A stretch of 64,000 nt of DNA from Ferrovibrio sp. (GCF_002796975.1 NZ_PEKV01000005.1:166839-230838), one strand, 5' to 3'. Positions 25,419-34,006 are shown, counted from the stretch's first letter. Numbers and translations are program-made. Notes: generated from the sequence alone by a model not told the origin.

Positions 25419-26257
25419 GCCAGCGTAAACCCGGCCCGCTCTCGCTCAACACCGCCACGGTGAGGGAGCAATGGTCGCTGCAGCAGTGTATCGAGGGTTG
25501 CGCACGCCACGGCATCACCGGCATCTCGCCCTGGCGCGACAAGCTGGCGGACTACACCACGGCCAAGGCCGCGAAGCATATCCGCAAGGTTGGCCTCACC
25601 GTGACCGGACTCTGCCGCGGCGGCATGTTCCCGGCTGCCGATGCTGCCGGGCGTCAGGCGGCGATCGAGGACAACAAGCGCGCGATTGATGACGCGGCCG
25701 CGTTGAATGCCCAGTGCCTGGTGCTGGTGGTGGGTGGCATGCCGGCCGGGTCTCGCGACCTCGCGGGGGCCAGACAGCAGGTGCAGGACGGCATCGCCGC
25801 CGTGCTGGAACATGCGCGCGCTGCCAATGTGCCGCTCGCCATAGAGCCGTTGCATCCGATGTATGCGGCCGACCGTGCCTGCGTGAACACCGTGGCGCAG
25901 GCGCTCGATATCTGCGATGCACTCGGTTCCGGCGCGAACGACCGCCACCTCGGTGTCGCCGTCGATGTCTATCATGTCTGGTGGGACCCGACTCTTGCGG
26001 CGCAGATCCAGCGCGCCAGCAAGCGCGTGCTGGCTTTCCACGTTTGCGACTGGCTGGTGCCGACCACTGACCTGCTGCTGGATCGCGGCATGATGGGCGA
26101 TGGCGTGATCGACATTCCGGCGATTCGCGCCATGGTCGAAGGCGTCGGTTATGACGGCTTCTGCGAGGTCGAGATCATGTCGACCAACAACTGGTGGAAG
26201 AAGGATGCCGATGCGGTGTTGAAGACCTGCATCGAGCGGCATGCCACTGTCATATAG
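25415..26257 (+). CDS. Second sugar phosphate isomerase/epimerase family protein
   Basis: 280 residues from MSQRKPGPLSLNTATVREQWSLQQCIEGCARHGITGISPW. The track ORF extends 247 codons upstream through the DUF993 gene in another frame and was trimmed. The TIM-barrel landmarks are LVLVVGGMPAGSRDL, VPLAIEPLHPMYAADRACVNTVAQALDICDALG (Glu ligand in IEPLHP), GVAVDVYHVWWDP (Asp/His), VLAFHVCDWLVPTTDLLLDRGMMGDGVIDIPAIRAMVEGVGYDGFCEVEIMS (His, Glu). Same superfamily as the first gene of the operon but clearly diverged, so two separate steps are likely. Its stop codon lies inside a dispersed palindrome. Confidence 0.87.
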   Translation: MSQRKPGPLSLNTATVREQWSLQQCIEGCARHGITGISPWRDKLADYTTAKAAKHIRKVGLTVTGLCRGGMFPAADAAGRQAAIEDNKRAIDDAAALNAQCLVLVVGGMPAGSRDLAGARQQVQDGIAAVLEHARAANVPLAIEPLHPMYAADRACVNTVAQALDICDALGSGANDRHLGVAVDVYHVWWDPTLAAQIQRASKRVLAFHVCDWLVPTTDLLLDRGMMGDGVIDIPAIRAMVEGVGYDGFCEVEIMSTNNWWKKDADAVLKTCIERHATVI

Positions 26258-26400
26258 TGCAGCGTCACCCCGGGCTTGACCCGGGGGCCCATTTTTACCT
26301 GCACTATAAAAAAGGAAATGGGATACCAGCACGTCGCGCTTTGCGCGACAGTATATGTAAGGCGGCAAAGCCGCCGGGCGCGGGTATGACGGAAGTGAGG
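26254..26400. repeat. Composite dispersed repeat after the catabolic operon
   Basis: ATAGTGCAG (26254-26262) and CTGCACTAT (26299-26307) are perfect inverted repeats enclosing the smaller palindrome CCCCGGGCTTGACCCGGGGG. Two further hairpins follow: GTCGCGCTTTGCGCGAC and GGCGGCAAAGCCGCC. The whole block looks like a mobile intergenic element rather than coding sequence. It overlaps the stop codon of the preceding gene and could act as terminator before ureD. Confidence 0.7.
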
Positions 26401-26469
26401 TCTGGTTCCTTGCTTTACCTGCGGGGCTCCATCCATGATGGGGCCCCGTTTCGTTTGGAGGGTGGAGAG

Positions 26470-27333
26470 ATGACGGCGGCGCCGGTTCAGCGCCTGCAGC
26501 GCGCGAACGGCGCGCTCACCCTGCGTTTTGCCGCAGAGGACGGCGGTGGCGTCACGCGTCTGGCCGATCTCTACCAGTCCGATCCCTGCCGCGCTTTGCT
26601 GCCGTCGCCCGATCCGGGCGAGCCGATCACCGCCGTGCTGATCACCACCGCCGGCGGCCTCACCGGTGGCGACCGGCTGAAGCTGTCGGTCGCGGTGGAG
26701 CAGGGCGCCACGGCACTCTGCACGCCGCAGGCCGCCGAGAAGATCTACCGTTCGCCCGACGACAGTGCCGCCGCGCTCGATCTCACGCTCGATGTTGCGG
26801 CCGATGCCGCGCTGGAATGGCTGCCGCAGGAAATGATCCTGTTCGACGGTGCCCGGCTGGAGCGCCGCATTTCGGTCTCCCTGAAAGCCGACAGCCGCCT
26901 GCTGGCTGGCGACATCACGGTGTTTGGGCGTATCGCGCGCGGCGAACGCTTCGCCTCCGGCGGCTTGTTCGACCGCTGGCAGGTCCGGCGCGACGGTCGC
27001 CTGCTCTGGACCGATGCCACGCGTCTGGACGGCGACACGCTCGCCACGCTGGACCATCCCGCCGGCTTTGCCGGTGCGACGGCGCAGGCCGTGATCCTCT
27101 ATCAGGGACCGGACGCCGCCGGTGCGCGCGACCGGCTACGAGCGCTGGAAGATCACGACGCGGGCTGCGCCGAGAACTCTACCTGGGGCGCCACGGTGAT
27201 CGACGGCCTGCTGCTGGTACGCCTGCTGGATGCCGATGCCGCGCGGCTGCGCCGGCAGTTCGCGCGCCTGTGGTCGGCATTGCGGCCCGGCCTTGGTCTG
27301 CGGCCGATGATGCCGCGGCTCTGGAGGTTCTGA
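26470..27333 (+). CDS. ureD: Urease accessory protein UreD
   Basis: 287 residues from MTAAPVQRLQRANGALTL, preceded by GGAGGGTGGAGAG; the longer track ORF runs back through the repeat and was trimmed. Family blocks: DPCRALLPSPDPGEPITAVLITTAGGLTGGDRLKLSVAVEQGATALCTPQAAEKIYRS and ALEWLPQEMILFDGARLERRISVSLKADSRLLAGDITVFGRIARGERF, then WRF at the C-terminus. UreD is the scaffold that joins UreF and UreG on the urease apoprotein and channels nickel to the active site. It stands apart from the other accessory genes, upstream of the urea transporter and of the sigma-54 promoter, 305 bp from urtA. Confidence 0.95.
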   Translation: MTAAPVQRLQRANGALTLRFAAEDGGGVTRLADLYQSDPCRALLPSPDPGEPITAVLITTAGGLTGGDRLKLSVAVEQGATALCTPQAAEKIYRSPDDSAAALDLTLDVAADAALEWLPQEMILFDGARLERRISVSLKADSRLLAGDITVFGRIARGERFASGGLFDRWQVRRDGRLLWTDATRLDGDTLATLDHPAGFAGATAQAVILYQGPDAAGARDRLRALEDHDAGCAENSTWGATVIDGLLLVRLLDADAARLRRQFARLWSALRPGLGLRPMMPRLWRF

Positions 27334-27638
27334 CTCAATTTGAGTCATCTGGCCTTTGTATGGGCGTAAACCTCTGCCCATATTTTATGCGCTGCCGTTT
27401 TTTTAAGAGGTAGATGCCCAAATAAAGCGCAGCGGCCCGCCACGATTGTGTCTCGGCTCAAGTTTGAATTGTCCCGGTGGATAACCGCGGGGGTTGCCTT
27501 ATTGCAGCGCGGAATCAGTGAATTACCTGCGCATAAGGGGCTTGTCGTGACGCCATGGTCCGCTTGGCACGCTCCTTGCCATTCCTTTCCTGTCAGGCCG
27601 GCCTGGGGGGCTCGGCCCAAGCAGGAGAGGAAGTCTCA
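27334..27638 (+). promoter_or_regulatory. ureD-urtA intergenic region: leader and promoter of the urea operon
   Basis: This 305-bp gap has no supportable gene. It holds a sigma-54 promoter (27565-27580) listed separately, an AT-richer stretch just after ureD, and a strong GCAGGAGAGG ribosome site for urtA. Dyads such as TGCGCA occur but I could not identify a convincing pair of NtrC enhancer sites by eye. Confidence 0.6.
27565..27580 (+). promoter_or_regulatory. Sigma-54 (RpoN) promoter for urtA
   Basis: TGGCACG-CTCC-TTGCC matches the -24/-12 consensus TGGCACG-N4-TTGCW, with the invariant GG (27566-27567) and GC (27578-27579) separated by ten bases. The predicted start is near 27591, leaving a leader of about 48 bases before the urtA ATG. 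Nitrogen-limited, NtrC-activated expression is what such a promoter implies for a urea transporter. Confidence 0.85.
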
Positions 27639-28931
27639 ATGACCAAGTTTATGCGGACGATGGCCGCGGCAGGCGCCATGCTGGGCGCAGTCGCCGTCGG
27701 CAGTGCGCCGGCCCTGGCGCAGGACACGATCAAGGTCGGCGTTCTGCACTCCCTGTCGGGCACCATGGCGATTTCGGAGACCACCCTGAAGGACACCGTC
27801 CTGATGATGGTGGACGATGTGAACAAGAAGGGCGGCCTGCTCGGCAAGAAGCTTGAGGCGGTCGTGGTCGATCCGGCCTCCAACTGGCCGCTGTTCGCCG
27901 AAAAGGCGCGCGAGCTGATCTCGAAGGAAAAAGTCGCGGTCGTGTTCGGCTGCTGGACCTCGGTGAGCCGCAAGTCGGTGCTGCCGGTCTTCGAAGAACT
28001 CAACAGCATGCTGTTCTACCCCGTCCAGTATGAGGGCGAGGAAAGCTCGAAGAACGTGTTCTACACCGGCGCCGCGCCGAACCAACAGGCCATTCCCGCC
28101 GTCGAATACCTGATGAGCAAGGAAGGCGGCGAAGTGAAGCGCTGGGTGCTGGCTGGCACCGATTACGTCTATCCGCGCACCACCAACAAGATTCTGGAAG
28201 CCTTCCTGAAGTCCAAGGGCGTCAAGCAGGAAGACATCATGATCAGCTACACGCCGTTCGGTCATTCCGACTGGCAGACCATCGTGGCCGACATCAAGAA
28301 GTTCGGCTCGGCGGGCAAGAAGACCGCCGTGGTCTCGACCATCAACGGCGACGCCAATGTGCCGTTCTACAAGGAACTGGCGAATGCCGGCATCAAGGCC
28401 TCCGACATCCCGGTGGTCGCCTTCTCGGTCGGCGAAGAAGAACTCGCCGGCATCGACACCAAGAATCTGGTCGGCCATCTGGCCGCCTGGAACTACTTCC
28501 AGTCGGTGAAGAACCCCACCAACGATGCCTTCATCAAGCAGTGGAAGACCTTCATCAAGAACGACAAGCGCGTCACCAACGATCCGATGGAAGCCACCTA
28601 TATCGGCTTCAAGATGTGGGCCCAGGCTGTCGCGCAGGCCGGCAGCACCAACGTGGATGCCGTGCGTCAGGCGATGTATGGCCAGAAGGTGAAGGCTCCC
28701 TCGGGCTTCACCGCCGTGATGAACACCAACCATCACCTGTCCAAGCCGGTGCTGATCGGCGAGATCCGTCCGGACGGCCAGTTCAACACCGTGTGGCAGA
28801 CCAAGGGTCCGGTGAAGGCCGACGCCTGGTCGAAGTTCATCCCGGAAAGCGCCAAGCTGACGGCCGACTGGACCTTCCCCTGGGTCTGCGGCAACTGCGA
28901 GATGCCGAAATACGCGGCTCTCACCAACTAA
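27639..28931 (+). CDS. urtA: Urea ABC transporter substrate-binding protein UrtA
   Basis: 430 residues from MTKFMRTMAAAGAMLGAVAVGSAPALAQ (signal peptide), trimmed from the longer track ORF to the ATG behind GGAGAGG. DTIKVGVLHSLSGTMAISETTLKDTVLMMVDDVNKKGGLLGKKLEAVVVDPASNWPLFAEKARELI is nearly invariant in UrtA; FGCWTSVSRKSVLPVFEELNSMLFYPVQYEGEESSKNVFYTGAAPNQQAIPAVEYL and TDYVYPRTTNKILEAFLKSKG are further UrtA-specific blocks distinguishing it from branched-chain amino acid binders. The C-terminal TFPWVCGNCEMPKYAAL is typical. Periplasmic urea capture, first gene of urtABCDE. Confidence 0.97.
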   Translation: MTKFMRTMAAAGAMLGAVAVGSAPALAQDTIKVGVLHSLSGTMAISETTLKDTVLMMVDDVNKKGGLLGKKLEAVVVDPASNWPLFAEKARELISKEKVAVVFGCWTSVSRKSVLPVFEELNSMLFYPVQYEGEESSKNVFYTGAAPNQQAIPAVEYLMSKEGGEVKRWVLAGTDYVYPRTTNKILEAFLKSKGVKQEDIMISYTPFGHSDWQTIVADIKKFGSAGKKTAVVSTINGDANVPFYKELANAGIKASDIPVVAFSVGEEELAGIDTKNLVGHLAAWNYFQSVKNPTNDAFIKQWKTFIKNDKRVTNDPMEATYIGFKMWAQAVAQAGSTNVDAVRQAMYGQKVKAPSGFTAVMNTNHHLSKPVLIGEIRPDGQFNTVWQTKGPVKADAWSKFIPESAKLTADWTFPWVCGNCEMPKYAALTN

Positions 28932-28956
28932 AAGCGTAAGCGTAAATGGCATCCGA

Positions 28957-28991
28957 CCCCTTCCTGCGCGGCGCAGCTGCACGGGAAGGGG
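28957..28991 (+). terminator. Hairpin between urtA and urtB
   Basis: CCCCTTCC (28957-28964) and GGAAGGGG (28984-28991) form a perfect 8-bp stem around a GC-rich loop that can itself pair (TGCGCGGCGCA). An A-rich stretch follows. It lies 25 bases after the urtA stop and about 65 before the urtB start chosen here; its position argues against the longer urtB ORF start at 28946. Likely raises urtA mRNA level relative to the permease genes. Confidence 0.65.
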
Positions 28992-29056
28992 ATTGGAGCG
29001 CCCAACAAAAAATCCGTTCCGTCCTTGTCATAAAAATCGCAGCGGTCATCGAACCC

Positions 29057-30988
29057 ATGCAACGCTTTCTGCCCATTCTGCTGGTCGTCCTGATGCTGGC
29101 ACTGGTTGCCTTCGTGCGCCCGTCTGCCGCGCAGGATCTGGCCGCCACGCTGTCCGGCCTCACCGACAGCGACCCCAAACCCGCCATCGCGGCGCTGACG
29201 CAAAGCGGCGATGACAAGGCGAAAGCCGCGCTCGCAGCACTCGCCGCCGGCAATCTCTACACACGCCTGTCTGACGGTGCCGTGGTAATCGGCGAGACGG
29301 ATGGCGCGCTGATCGTCGTCACCAATGCCGCCACCGGCGAGATCGAGGACATGGCCAAGCCGGAAGAGCTGCAGGTCATTGCCGTCTCCGACGATGTCAA
29401 AAGCCTGCTGGCCGGTGCGGTGCCTGCCGCCAGCAGCGGTCCGGTCGATTTCACCACCGCGCTGAACGGCCTGAAAAGCGACAGCTTTGCCGACAAGGGC
29501 AAGGCCATCGAGGCGCTGACCGATCTGGGCGATGTGCGTGCCATTGCGGTCTTTCGCGCGCTGGCCGATGGCCGGCTGTTCCTGCGCAAGTCCGACGGGT
29601 TGATGGTGATCGGCGCGCCGAGCGGTAATGATCTGGCGCTGACCTCGCCGCTGGATGGCCGCGCGCTCGGGGCAGTATCGCCCGGCACGCTGGACCCGCT
29701 GTTCGTCAACAACAACCTGCGCAACGTGCTGCGCGAGGCCGTCGGTCGGCTGGGCTTAAGCAGTGCCGATCCGGCTGCGCGACAGATCGCCGCCAATGCG
29801 CTGCTCGACAATGCCACGCCGGAGGCCGTTGCCCTGCTGCGTGACGCCTATGGCCGCGAAACAGTGGACGGCGTGAAGCGCATCATGGCGCTCAGCCTGG
29901 CGGCCGCTGAGATCGCGCATCCCGACAAGGTCAAGCGGCTCGATGCCATCGCCGTGCTGGGCGCGGCCTCCGATCTGCGCGTGCGGGCGCTGCTGCAGGC
30001 GCGTCTCAACCAGGAACCGGATGCCGATGTGAAGGCCGCGCTGGTCAAGGCTTTCGACCGGATGCAGACCAAGATCACGCTGTATTCCTATGTCGAGAAC
30101 TTCGTGCAGGGCATTTCGCTCGGCTCGGTGCTGCTGCTCGCCGCCGTCGGTCTCGCCATCACGTTTGGCGTGATGGGCGTGATCAACATGGCGCATGGCG
30201 AGATGATCATGCTCGGCGCCTATTCGGCCTATGTCACGCAGGAGCTGTTTCGCGCCCTGCTGCCACCCGGCTGGATCGGCGCCTACCTGATCGTGGCGCT
30301 CCCCGTGGCCTTCCTGATCGCGGCTGCCGTCGGTGTCGTGATCGAACGCGGCGTGATCCGCTTCCTCTATGGCCGGCCGCTGGAAACCATGCTGGCAACC
30401 TGGGGCGTCAGCCTCTGCCTGCAGCAGGCGGTGCGCAGCATCTTCGGCGCCACCAACAAGGAAGTCGCCAATCCATCCTGGATGACCGGTGCCATCGACG
30501 TGGCGGGCGGTTTATCTGTGACATGGAATCGGGTTTACATCATCATCTTCTGTTTCCTGGTGCTGGGCCTGATCGCGCTGATCCTCAAGCGCACCGCCTT
30601 TGGCCTGCACATGCGTGCCGTGACGCAGAACCGCCAGATGGCCGCCGTGATGGGGATTCCCACCGCGCGCATCGATGCCATGACCTTTGCGCTCGGCTCT
30701 GGCATTGCCGGCATGGCCGGCGTGGCGCTCAGCCAGATCGGCAATGTTTCGCCCAATCTCGGCACCCTCTACATCGTCGACAGCTTCCTTGTGGTCGTTT
30801 TCGGCGGCGTCGGCAGCCTGATGGGGACTCTCGTGGGCGCGCTCACGCTCGGCGTCGTCAACAAGATCCTCGAACCGGTGGCCGGCGCGGTACTGGGCAA
30901 GGTGGTGGTGCTGGTCTGCATCATCCTGTTCATCCAGAAACGCCCGCGCGGGCTGTTCGCGGCCAAGGGGAGGTCTGCGGATGCGTGA
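29057..30988 (+). CDS. urtB: Urea ABC transporter permease UrtB
   Basis: 643 residues from MQRFLPILLVVLMLALVAFVRPSAAQ, a signal-peptide-like start; the track ORF adds 37 codons across the upstream hairpin. Residues about 30-345 form the UrtB-specific extracytoplasmic extension with HEAT-like repeats (ALTDLGDVRAIAVFRALADGRLFLRKSDGLMVIG, ANALLDNATPEAVALLRDAYGRETVDGVKRIMALSLAAAEI). The C-terminal 290 residues are the LivH-type permease (LAITFGVMGVINMAHGEMIMLGAYSAYV, FGLHMRAVTQNRQMAAVMGIPTARIDAMTFALGSGIAGMAGVALSQIGNVSPNLG). Its stop overlaps the urtC start by eight bases. Inner membrane. Confidence 0.95.
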   Translation: MQRFLPILLVVLMLALVAFVRPSAAQDLAATLSGLTDSDPKPAIAALTQSGDDKAKAALAALAAGNLYTRLSDGAVVIGETDGALIVVTNAATGEIEDMAKPEELQVIAVSDDVKSLLAGAVPAASSGPVDFTTALNGLKSDSFADKGKAIEALTDLGDVRAIAVFRALADGRLFLRKSDGLMVIGAPSGNDLALTSPLDGRALGAVSPGTLDPLFVNNNLRNVLREAVGRLGLSSADPAARQIAANALLDNATPEAVALLRDAYGRETVDGVKRIMALSLAAAEIAHPDKVKRLDAIAVLGAASDLRVRALLQARLNQEPDADVKAALVKAFDRMQTKITLYSYVENFVQGISLGSVLLLAAVGLAITFGVMGVINMAHGEMIMLGAYSAYVTQELFRALLPPGWIGAYLIVALPVAFLIAAAVGVVIERGVIRFLYGRPLETMLATWGVSLCLQQAVRSIFGATNKEVANPSWMTGAIDVAGGLSVTWNRVYIIIFCFLVLGLIALILKRTAFGLHMRAVTQNRQMAAVMGIPTARIDAMTFALGSGIAGMAGVALSQIGNVSPNLGTLYIVDSFLVVVFGGVGSLMGTLVGALTLGVVNKILEPVAGAVLGKVVVLVCIILFIQKRPRGLFAAKGRSADA

Positions 30989-32147
30989 GAAACTGGAGAC
31001 TCTCGCCAAACCCCGCCCGCTGCTGGATCGCAAAGGCTGGGCCGCATTCCTCGCCATCGGCTTCGTGCTGATCGTGCTGGTGCCGCTGCTCAATATGCTG
31101 CCGGCGCGCGGCAGCCTGCTGCATCTGTCGGACTACCTGATTCCGCTGCTCGGCAAATATGCCTGCTACGCCATCCTGGCGCTCAGCCTCGATCTGGTCT
31201 GGGGCTATGCCGGCATCCTCAGTCTCGGCCATGGCGCCTTCTTCGCGCTCGGCGGCTATGCCATGGGCATGTATCTGATGCGCCAGATCGGCACGCGCGG
31301 CGTCTATGGTCATCCCGAGCTGCCCGATTTCATGGTCTTCCTGAACTGGAAGGAACTGCCCTGGTACTGGGCGGGCTTCGACAGTTTCCCCTTTGCCATG
31401 CTGATGGTGCTGCTGGCGCCGGGGATTCTGGCACTGGTGCTGGGCTGGTTCGCTTTCCGCAGCCGTGTCACCGGCGTCTATATCTCCATCGTCACCCAGG
31501 CGATGACCTTCGCCCTGCTGCTCGCGTTTTTCCGCAACGATATGGGCTTCGGCGGCAATAACGGCCTGACCGATTTCAAGGACATCCTCGGCTTCCCGAT
31601 CCAGTCGCAGGATACGCGCCTCGGCCTGTATGTCGCTTCGGTGATCGCGCTTGGGCTGTGCTTCCTGCTCTGCCGCTTTGTGACGCAGTCGAAACTCGGC
31701 CGCGTGCTGCTGGCGGTGCGCGACGCCGAAAGCCGCGTGCGCTTCCTCGGGTATTCGCCGACTTCGGCCAAGCTGTTCGCCTTCGTGCTGTCGGCCCTGC
31801 TCGCCGGTGTCGCCGGGGCGCTCTATGTGCCGCAGGTCGGCATCATCAACCCCGGCGAATTCTCGCCGGCCAATTCCATTGAGGTCGCGATCTGGGTCGC
31901 GGTCGGCGGCCGCGGCACGCTCTATGGCGCCATCCTCGGTGGCGTGGCGATCAACCTGGTGAAAACCTGGCTCACCGGTGCCGCACCCGAACTCTGGCTG
32001 TTTGTGCTGGGCGGCCTGTTCATTGCCTCCACCCTGCTGTTCCCGAAAGGCATCGTCGGCCTCGTCGGGCAATTCCGGGCCTGGCGCGACGAGAAAAAGG
32101 CCTTTGCGCTGAGCGACAAAGCCGCAGCCGAAAAGGGAGCCGAGTGA
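30981..32147 (+). CDS. urtC: Urea ABC transporter permease UrtC
   Basis: 388 residues, LivM-type permease with about nine hydrophobic segments. The core YACYAILALSLDLVWGYAGILSLGHGAFFALGGYAMGMYLMRQIG is the family signature, followed by SRVTGVYISIVTQAMTFALLLAFFRNDMGFGGNNGLTDFKDILG, typical of UrtC, and the EAA-like loop QSKLGRVLLAVRDAESRVRFLGYSPTSAKLFAFVLSALLAGVAGALYVPQVGIINPGEFSPANSIE. Translation is coupled to urtB on one side and urtD on the other. Forms the channel with UrtB. Confidence 0.96.
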   Translation: MREKLETLAKPRPLLDRKGWAAFLAIGFVLIVLVPLLNMLPARGSLLHLSDYLIPLLGKYACYAILALSLDLVWGYAGILSLGHGAFFALGGYAMGMYLMRQIGTRGVYGHPELPDFMVFLNWKELPWYWAGFDSFPFAMLMVLLAPGILALVLGWFAFRSRVTGVYISIVTQAMTFALLLAFFRNDMGFGGNNGLTDFKDILGFPIQSQDTRLGLYVASVIALGLCFLLCRFVTQSKLGRVLLAVRDAESRVRFLGYSPTSAKLFAFVLSALLAGVAGALYVPQVGIINPGEFSPANSIEVAIWVAVGGRGTLYGAILGGVAINLVKTWLTGAAPELWLFVLGGLFIASTLLFPKGIVGLVGQFRAWRDEKKAFALSDKAAAEKGAE

Positions 32148-32971
32148 TGCGCCCCGCCATGCCCGCGCCCTCGCCGCTGCTGCAGCCTGCCACCGCCGGC
32201 CTCGCGCCCGACGTGATCGACAAGGTGCGTGTCTCGGATACCCAGCTGTATCTGGACGGCGTCAGTGTGTCCTTTGACGGCTTCAGGGCGATCAACAATC
32301 TCGCGCTGATGGTGGCGCCCGGAGAACTTCGTACCATCATCGGACCCAATGGCGCCGGCAAGACCACGATGATGGATATCATCACCGGCAAGACCAAGCC
32401 CGATTCCGGTGAAGTTCTGTTCGCCGGCCGTATCGATCTGACCAAACTGGATGAAGTGGCGATTGCCAATCTCGGCATCGGCCGCAAATTCCAGAAGCCC
32501 ACCGTGTTCGAGAATCTCACGGTCTTCGAGAATTTCGAACTGGCGCTGAAATCGGCGCGCGGCGCCTGGAAGACGCTGGCCGGCCGACTCAATTCCGAAG
32601 CGCTGGATCGCATTGTCTGGGCGCTGGATACCGTCGGCCTGGAAACCAGGGTGGAAGACATCGCCGGCTCGCTCAGCCATGGCCAGAAGCAGTGGCTCGA
32701 AATCGGCATGCTGCTGGTGCAGGACACACAACTCATTCTGCTGGATGAACCGGTCGCCGGCATGACCGATGCGGAGACCAAACAGACCGCCGAACTGATC
32801 CTGACGCTGAAGGGCGAGCGCACCCTGGTGGTCGTCGAACACGACATGGAATTCGTGCGCGATCTTGGCGCGCGCGTTACCGTGCTGCATGAAGGCAGCG
32901 TGCTGTCGGAAGGCACGGTGGATCACGTGCAGAACGATCCCCGTGTCATCGAAGTCTATCTGGGGCGCTGA
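32147..32971 (+). CDS. urtD: Urea ABC transporter ATP-binding protein UrtD
   Basis: 274 residues from the ATG that shares one base with the urtC stop; the track start is the GTG just before, and the ATG has better spacing from AAGGGAG. Walker A GPNGAGKTTMMD (about residue 65), the UrtD-type LGIGRKFQKPTVFENLTVFENFELALK, ABC signature LSHGQKQWLEIGMLLVQDTQLILLDEPVAGMTDAE (LSHGQ instead of LSGGQ is normal in UrtD) and H-loop VVVEHDMEFV. Drives urea import together with UrtE. Confidence 0.96.
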   Translation: MRPAMPAPSPLLQPATAGLAPDVIDKVRVSDTQLYLDGVSVSFDGFRAINNLALMVAPGELRTIIGPNGAGKTTMMDIITGKTKPDSGEVLFAGRIDLTKLDEVAIANLGIGRKFQKPTVFENLTVFENFELALKSARGAWKTLAGRLNSEALDRIVWALDTVGLETRVEDIAGSLSHGQKQWLEIGMLLVQDTQLILLDEPVAGMTDAETKQTAELILTLKGERTLVVVEHDMEFVRDLGARVTVLHEGSVLSEGTVDHVQNDPRVIEVYLGR

Positions 32972-32974
32972 ACA

Positions 32975-33670
32975 ATGTTAGCTGCGCAGAATCTCAATCT
33001 TTACTACGGCGCCAGCCATGCCTTGCGCGATGTTGGGGTCAACGCTGAAATCGGCAAGATCACCTGCATTCTGGGTCGCAACGGCGTGGGCAAGACCTCG
33101 CTGATGCGTGCACTGGTCGGCCTGCAGACGGTGCGCTCAGGAAGCATCATGTGGGAAGGCCAGGACATCACTGCGCTGAAGCCGCATGAGCGGGCGAAAC
33201 GCGGCATTGCCATGGTGCCGCAGGGCCGCGAGATTTTCCCGCGCCTGACGGTTTACGAGAACCTCGAAACCGGTCTGGCGCCGCTCCCCAGAGGCGAGCG
33301 CAAGATCGAGGACGATATCTATGCCCTGTTTCCGGTGCTGCACGAAATGCGCAACCGGCGCGGCGGCGATCTCTCGGGCGGTCAGCAGCAGCAGCTGGCG
33401 ATTGCGCGGGCCCTGGTCACGCGACCCCGGCTGCTGCTGCTGGACGAGCCGACCGAGGGCATCCAGCCCTCCATCATCAAGGATATCGGGCGGGTGATCC
33501 GGGATCTGGCCAACCGCGGCACCATGGCCATCGTGCTGGTCGAGCAGTATTTCGACTTCGCCCGGGCGCTCGCCGACCAGTTCATCCTGCTGCAGCGCGG
33601 TGAGGTGGTGGTCGAAGGCGATGCCTCCCGGCTGGATGCCGACGACGTCCGCCGCTATCTTACCGTCTGA
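32975..33670 (+). CDS. urtE: Urea ABC transporter ATP-binding protein UrtE
   Basis: 231 residues, LivF-type ATPase. Walker A GRNGVGKTSLMRALVG near residue 35, Q-loop VPQGREIFPRLTVYENLETGL, signature DLSGGQQQQLAIARALVTRPRLLLLDEPTEGIQPSII with Walker B, and switch His replaced by Gln in VLVEQYFDFA, as is usual for this subfamily. Three bases after urtD. It completes the five-gene urea importer and precedes ureA by 33 bases, so transporter and urease form one transcription unit. Confidence 0.97.
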   Translation: MLAAQNLNLYYGASHALRDVGVNAEIGKITCILGRNGVGKTSLMRALVGLQTVRSGSIMWEGQDITALKPHERAKRGIAMVPQGREIFPRLTVYENLETGLAPLPRGERKIEDDIYALFPVLHEMRNRRGGDLSGGQQQQLAIARALVTRPRLLLLDEPTEGIQPSIIKDIGRVIRDLANRGTMAIVLVEQYFDFARALADQFILLQRGEVVVEGDASRLDADDVRRYLTV

Positions 33671-33703
33671 CATCGCCGTTTTAGCTGGGGGAGGGGAGCG
33701 GTC

Positions 33704-34006
33704 ATGAATCTGACGCCCCGGGAAAAAGACAAGCTGCTGGTCGCCATGGCGGCCGTCGTCGCGCGTCGGCGGCTGGAACGCGGCGTGAAGCTCAATCACC
33801 CGGAAGCCATCGCGCTGATCACCGACTTTGTCGTGGAAGGCGCGCGCGACGGCCGCTCGGTCGCCGACCTGATGCAGGCCGGCGCCAGTGTGATCAGCCG
33901 GGCGCAGGTGATGGACGGGATTCCTGAAATGATCCACGAGATCCAGGTCGAGGCCACCTTCCCGGACGGCACCAAGCTGGTGACCGTGCACAATCCGATC
34001 CGGTGA
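33704..34006 (+). CDS. ureA: Urease subunit gamma UreA
   Basis: 100 residues, exact family length. [99 protein letters not shown] follows the gamma-subunit consensus throughout. A strong GGGGGAGGGGAG ribosome site precedes it. Small structural subunit of the (alpha-beta-gamma)3 urease. A 175-bp palindrome-bearing gap separates it from ureB. Confidence 0.98.
   Translation: MNLTPREKDKLLVAMAAVVARRRLERGVKLNHPEAIALITDFVVEGARDGRSVADLMQAGASVISRAQVMDGIPEMIHEIQVEATFPDGTKLVTVHNPIR

Noticed and set aside
28946-29056. Longer N-terminus for UrtB
   Set aside because: The extra 37 codons read through an intercistronic hairpin and precede a clear signal peptide start.
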